Shown: piece by piece, positions 60,465-64,000 of the stretch
Position numbering within the stretch: position 1 is the stretch's first letter
Layout of the letters: the number at the start of each line of letters is the position of its first letter
Assembly (NCBI GenBank): GCA_910575105.1
Contig: CAJTDK010000018.1
Location: 1 to 64,000 of the forward strand
DNA length: 64,000 nucleotides
Source: Lachnospiraceae bacterium
GTDB taxonomy: Bacteria > Bacillota > Clostridia > Lachnospirales > Lachnospiraceae
Direction of reading: 5' to 3'
Position numbers and translations under genes: made by a program
The notes under the pieces: generated by a model
What the model saw: the letters and a program-made list of their open reading frames with translations, nothing else
What the model was told of the DNA's origin: nothing
The model's database searches: none

Positions 60465-61607
60465 CTAATTTAAAAGATAATTTCGTATTGCGACAGCGAG
60501 CTGCTCATAAAAATCGTTTTCATCCCCGGCAGGGATAAGCCCTTTTAGCTTGTTCACCCTGTAATGTACAGTGTTTTTGTGTATGTGCAGGGCCTGGGCT
60601 GTGCGGATGGTATTGGCGCCGCTTTTAACGTATGCAACTGCTGTTTCCATAAGGCTGTTGCTGTGTTTTTTATCGTAGCTTTGAATCGTATCCAGAATCT
60701 GACTGCAATAACGGCTCAGCCAGTAGTCGTTTCGATAAGGATAAAGAATCTGTGATAAGCCAAGCTGATTGAACGTAATCTGGGGCAGCTTTTGCTTTTG
60801 GGCATAGGTGCAGGAATAGAAGCACTCATTGAAGGCATAGTGGAATTCATCCATCTTATCATGTAGGTTGCTGAATCCTGTATAACACAATTTTTCATTC
60901 AGATACAGTGAATCTATGACAGCCTGGAATTCGTTATAATATGTTTTTGGATTTCCGGCGGGCAGGGCAGTGACATAAGTCTTGCAAAAAGAGTAAACAG
61001 GCACTTTCGGTAATTTATGAGAGTGCCTTAATTTTTTGTAAAATGCTGTCTCAGTGAGTTGAGGATTGATGGCCGTCAGCCTGTATGGAAGTTCCAGCTC
61101 TGGAAATAGTTCCATAGCAATTCGCTGTACCTCTAGCCCGGACAGATTATCCTGCGAAAGGAGGGATAGCTTTTCCTCAAAATGCGCATAATCAGTGCTC
61201 TGACGGATTTCGTCCGTGATAAAGGTAATGATGTTTTCAAAATACCCTTCATTTTCCGAAAATAAAAAGACTGGAAAGGAATGTCTGTTGCAGTAATCAA
61301 TGACATCCTCAGGCAGATCCTTAAGGATGATGGATTTGACGGCGAGTGCGGAGGTGCGGTAATCTACTAATTTTTTAACTACATTGATCAGCTGCTCTGG
61401 CTGGTACTTTGCAAAAAGAAGAGAAGACAGCACCAGGGCATTTTTCTTAAAACTGTCAGGCAGTTCTGCCGGATTATATTCAGAAGTATATTCATAGTCA
61501 AGAATATTAACAGTTTCTAGTGTTCTTCCGATTCCGTTTGCTCCCGCAATTAATTTGAAATTTGCAAATGGCTCCATCTGCATCATATCAGCAATTGTAA
61601 GTGGCAT
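60465..61607 (-). CDS. PucR-family transcriptional regulator
   Basis: In this 380-aa protein the N-terminus MPLTIADMMQMEPFANFKLI, AGANGIGRTLETVNILDYEY is the PucR N-terminal ligand domain. The C-terminus (NSLMETAVAYVKSGANTIRT, AQALHIHKNTVHYRVNKLKG) is the PucR/CdaR helix-turn-helix. ATG 61607 has GGAGGTGCGAT upstream, so the longer frame to 61721 is rejected. Divergent from the ACT-argH-OCD genes, it probably activates them. PucR regulators answer to purine, ureide or amino-acid metabolites. Confidence 0.9.
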   Translation of the reverse strand: MPLTIADMMQMEPFANFKLIAGANGIGRTLETVNILDYEYTSEYNPAELPDSFKKNALVLSSLLFAKYQPEQLINVVKKLVDYRTSALAVKSIILKDLPEDVIDYCNRHSFPVFLFSENEGYFENIITFITDEIRQSTDYAHFEEKLSLLSQDNLSGLEVQRIAMELFPELELPYRLTAINPQLTETAFYKKLRHSHKLPKVPVYSFCKTYVTALPAGNPKTYYNEFQAVIDSLYLNEKLCYTGFSNLHDKMDEFHYAFNECFYSCTYAQKQKLPQITFNQLGLSQILYPYRNDYWLSRYCSQILDTIQSYDKKHSNSLMETAVAYVKSGANTIRTAQALHIHKNTVHYRVNKLKGLIPAGDENDFYEQLAVAIRNYLLN

Positions 61608-61922
61608 ATCGCACCTCCGAAGTTGAATTATACTATTTATAACGCATTTTAAACCTGACGACAAGATGATTTGAGCAAAATACAAAAAAATCGGATAAAT
61701 ATTTGATAATGCACATATCAATAAAAATTAGAAAAAACTATAATGGATATAAAGAAAAAGATAATGTAAGAAGCAGTCAAAAAAGAAAGGCACGGTGATG
61801 GCAAAAAACGGAAAAAGAAGAATAATCAGAAAACAGATTAATATGGTTTTAGTAAAAATATGAGCAGAGAATGGGGAATTGGATAATTGTGTGATTGTTC
61901 GCCAGAATTTGGAGGTAAACGT
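61608..61922. other. Divergent control region pucR-like/ACT gene
   Basis: 315 bp, very A+T-rich. ATAATGCACATATCAATAAAAATT and TATAATGG stretches offer -10 elements in both directions. A 21-codon frame MAKNGKRRIIRKQINMVLVK at 61799-61864 could be a basic leader peptide but has only a weak AAAGG site. No other gene is seen. Confidence 0.4.
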
Positions 61923-62288
61923 ATGAAACTTGAAATAATAGAGTATGCATTGACGGTTTGCAAAGTTGTATCTGAGCTTGATGTTGACTTGAATAAGGAG
62001 CTTTACTTCATTGGAAAAACGGACGAGGAGTATTCTCTTGTGTGCATTACGGATGATGCGCCTGCGGACACAGTTGAGCGGGATGACGGCTGGAGAGGGT
62101 TTCGGATACAGGGAATCCTGGATTTTTCAATGATAGGTATTCTCGCTGGAATATCCGGCGTCCTTGCAGAAAATAAGATTGGAATATTTGTTATTTCGAC
62201 ATTTAATACAGATTATATTCTCGTAAAAGAAGAAAATTTTGACAGAGCTTTGGAAGTACTGGCTTCGGCCGGATATGAGATCGTTTAG
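61923..62288 (+). CDS. ACT-domain protein
   Basis: This 121-aa protein reads MKLEIIEYALTVCKVVSELD, LYFIGKTDEEYSLVCITDDA, then DFSMIGILAGISGVLAENKI, GIFVISTFNTDYILVKEENF, the paired ACT fold (ACT_7/CASTOR-like) that binds amino acids. GGAGG precedes ATG 61923. Directly before argH it may sense an amino acid for this cluster; fusion-free ACT proteins of this kind are usually of unknown role. Confidence 0.83.
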   Translation: MKLEIIEYALTVCKVVSELDVDLNKELYFIGKTDEEYSLVCITDDAPADTVERDDGWRGFRIQGILDFSMIGILAGISGVLAENKIGIFVISTFNTDYILVKEENFDRALEVLASAGYEIV

Positions 62289-62347
62289 ATTGCGCTACAA
62301 AGTGATCAGTATGATTTTTATTGGAAGGAAAGAGGGAGGAGACAGAG

Positions 62348-63757
62348 ATGGCAAGCAGTTTATGGGGCGGTAGATTTGAGAAGGAAATGGACGATATCGT
62401 AAAAAAGTATAATGCATCAATTGGCTTTGATCAGCGAATGTACAATGAGGATATCAATGGAAGTATTGCACATGTGACAATGCTCAGCGAGCAGGGGATT
62501 ATTTCCGAAGAGGAGAGGGAGGCGATTGTATCAGGGCTGGAAGCGATCAGGACAGATATTGAAAACGGAAAAATCGTATTTAATGTAGACGACGAGGATA
62601 TCCACATGGGGGTTGAAAGCCGTCTGATCCAGAGGATTGGTGATGTAGGCAAGAAGCTTCATACGGCGAGAAGCCGGAATGATCAGTGCCAGGTTGACAC
62701 AAAGCTTTACGTCAGGAAAGAGATTGAAGAGATCTTAGAATGTCTCTGCTGCCTGGAATCTGTGATCCTGGAAAAAGCAGAGCAGTATGCAGATAAGATT
62801 ATTCCGGGCTTTACACATCTGCAGCATGCGCAGCCGATCACACTGGGCTTTGTGTTTATGGCGTATTTCCAGATGTTTAAACGGGATATCACGAGACTTA
62901 AGGACGCCCATGAACGGATGAATTATTGTCCTTTGGGGGCGTGTGCTCTTGCCGGGACTACTCTGCCCACAAACCGTCACAGAACAGCCGAGCTTCTGGG
63001 ATTTAAAGCGCCGACGGAAAATGCTATGGACAGCGTTGGAGACAGGGATTACAGTCTGGAATTTTTAAGTGCGGCATCCATTTCCATGATGCACCTTTCG
63101 AGATGGGCAGAAGAGTTTGTGTGGTGGAATACTTCTGAGTTTTCCTATATTGCTATTGATGACAGCTTCTGTACAGGCAGCAGCATCATGCCTCAGAAGA
63201 AAAATCCGGATATGGCAGAGCTACTCAGAGGAAAGCCCGGGCGTGTTTACGGGGATCTGGTTCAGCTTCTGACGGTCATGAAGGGGACGGCCTCCTCTTT
63301 TAATAAGGATTATCAGGAAGATAAAGAGGCAGTGTATGACGCGGCAGATACATGGAAGGCAAGTATTACCATATTTGCAAAGATGTTAAAGAACACGGAA
63401 TTCAGGATAGATCAGATCGGAAAACAGATGGATAAGGGATTTTTGAACGCTACAGATATCGCGGAGCATTTTGCAAAGCAGGGAATTCCCTTCAGGGAGG
63501 CGCATTCTATCGTTGGCCGTATGGTAAAGGCGTGCGAGAATAACAACTGTGATTTTGAAGACCTGACAGACGCACAGCTTCAGGAGATCGATAGCCGGGT
63601 GACAAAGGAGACGCTGGGGGATATCAGTATTCCGGCATGTGTAGACGCAAGAGTTTCTTACGGCGGTACGGCGCCGGCTGAGGTGAGAAGGCAGATTGAG
63701 ACAGAACATAGGTGGCTGGACAGCTTCACAAAAAAGCAGATAGACAATAGTCAGTAA
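62348..63757 (+). CDS. argH: Argininosuccinate lyase
   Basis: This 469-aa member of the fumarase/aspartase superfamily has MASSLWGGRFEKEMDDIVKK, KLHTARSRNDQCQVDTKLYV, GFTHLQHAQPITLGF (His acid), GACALAGTTLPTNR and the GSSIMPQKKNPDMAELLRGK catalytic-Ser loop, all present. It splits argininosuccinate into arginine and fumarate. GGGAGGAG precedes ATG 62348. argG is not adjacent; the neighbours are an ACT protein, an ornithine-cyclodeaminase-like gene and a PucR-type regulator, so a related lyase reaction in another pathway is possible. Confidence 0.92.
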   Translation: MASSLWGGRFEKEMDDIVKKYNASIGFDQRMYNEDINGSIAHVTMLSEQGIISEEEREAIVSGLEAIRTDIENGKIVFNVDDEDIHMGVESRLIQRIGDVGKKLHTARSRNDQCQVDTKLYVRKEIEEILECLCCLESVILEKAEQYADKIIPGFTHLQHAQPITLGFVFMAYFQMFKRDITRLKDAHERMNYCPLGACALAGTTLPTNRHRTAELLGFKAPTENAMDSVGDRDYSLEFLSAASISMMHLSRWAEEFVWWNTSEFSYIAIDDSFCTGSSIMPQKKNPDMAELLRGKPGRVYGDLVQLLTVMKGTASSFNKDYQEDKEAVYDAADTWKASITIFAKMLKNTEFRIDQIGKQMDKGFLNATDIAEHFAKQGIPFREAHSIVGRMVKACENNNCDFEDLTDAQLQEIDSRVTKETLGDISIPACVDARVSYGGTAPAEVRRQIETEHRWLDSFTKKQIDNSQ

Positions 63758-63787
63758 AGGATGAAAAACATAAGGAGATAGAATAAT

Positions 63788-64000
63788 ATGTCAAAAGTTA
63801 TTGTACTAAGCGATGCGGAAATTGAAAAGGTGTTAGACGAGAAGTCTGTGATTATAGCAGTAGAGGGGGCTTACCGGCAGAAGTCAGACAACAGGGCTGC
63901 CGTCTGGCCGATGGTATTTTATGAATTTGAGCCGGGAGAAGCGGATATGGATATCAAATCAGGCTGCCTTGAGGGGGACAATATCTACGGATTGAAGCTC
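63788..64000 (+). CDS. Ornithine cyclodeaminase/mu-crystallin family protein, partial
   Basis: The N-terminal 71 residues read MSKVIVLSDAEIEKVLDEKS, VIIAVEGAYRQKSDNRAAVW, PMVFYEFEPGEADMDIKSGC. The DMDIKSG text matches the substrate-binding Lys region of the ornithine cyclodeaminase/alanine dehydrogenase-like family (MxxxSxG..., KxG). AAGGAG precedes ATG 63788. It is cut by the window end. Cotranscribed with argH, it might use ornithine or a related amino acid. Confidence 0.78.
   Translation, partial: MSKVIVLSDAEIEKVLDEKSVIIAVEGAYRQKSDNRAAVWPMVFYEFEPGEADMDIKSGCLEGDNIYGLKL

Noticed and set aside
61608-61721. Longer form of the PucR-type regulator
   Set aside because: MPLTIADMM is the normal family start and has GGAGGTG upstream.

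Overview
The window reads as chromosome of an anaerobic gut Firmicute, most likely a Lachnospiraceae member. I base this on the style of the housekeeping proteins (GuaA, MurI, MetY, CarB, ArgH), the AAAGGAGG-type ribosome binding sites, the DUF5688 and TnpV genes, and the Tn1549-like conjugation genes (PrgI, CD1110/CD1112-type VirB4 and VirB6). No rRNA or tRNA gene and no CRISPR array was seen.

Region 1 (about 0.2-8.4 kb, minus strand) is a peptide-stress type module. It holds a response regulator and sensor kinase, an FtsX-type permease broken by a one-base frameshift, an ABC ATPase with a second FtsX-type permease, and a DUF3267 membrane zincin. Three transcription units start from promoters with the same operator core. 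Two of these lie in 102-bp copies that differ at one base.

Region 2 (about 8.5-23.5 kb) is a graveyard of integrative elements abutting the 3' end of guaA. It contains an XRE regulator, a row of six hairpins, a MOBP-type relaxase, a DUF1016 nuclease, and a doubly truncated ICE helicase with an intact tnpV gene nested in another frame. On the other strand follow the 3' end of a group II intron and a downstream piece of a helicase of the same family. Then come serine recombinase, toprim, DUF5688, sigma-like, VirB6, VirB4 and integrase fragments, two toxin-antitoxin loci (one toxin frameshifted), PrgI, an excisionase-like protein and a second XRE repressor.

Region 3 (23.5-34.6 kb, clearly richer in G+C) is core metabolism: an unusual GuaA lacking most of its glutaminase domain, a lipoprotein, a DUF362 ferredoxin-like protein, a cysteine desulfidase/serine dehydratase-like protein, MurI, MetY and CarB.

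Region 4 (35-42.2 kb, A+T-rich) holds an alpha/beta hydrolase, a Crp/Fnr-type regulator, and a nucleoside cluster (YczE-like membrane protein, DeoB, PNP, GPH-type transporter, esterase). Two promoters carry matching TGAC-N4-GTCA sites centred near -41.5. Region 42.3-43.6 kb is IS256 and tyrosine-recombinase debris.

Region 5 (43.6-58.3 kb, A+T-rich) is a tight 11-gene catabolic operon plus a GntR regulator: a UroD-fold protein, HyuA/HyuB (hydantoinase/5-oxoprolinase), a five-gene peptide ABC transporter, an M24 peptidase, a class V PLP enzyme and a second cysteine desulfidase paralogue. I infer import and ATP-dependent ring opening of a cyclic or sulfur-containing amino-acid or peptide substrate. 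This is the best candidate for an undescribed pathway.

Region 6 (58.3-60.3 kb) holds AMMECR1, LysR and transposase pseudogenes. Region 7 (60.4-64 kb) has a PucR-type regulator divergent from an ACT-domain protein, argininosuccinate lyase and an ornithine-cyclodeaminase-like gene cut by the window end.
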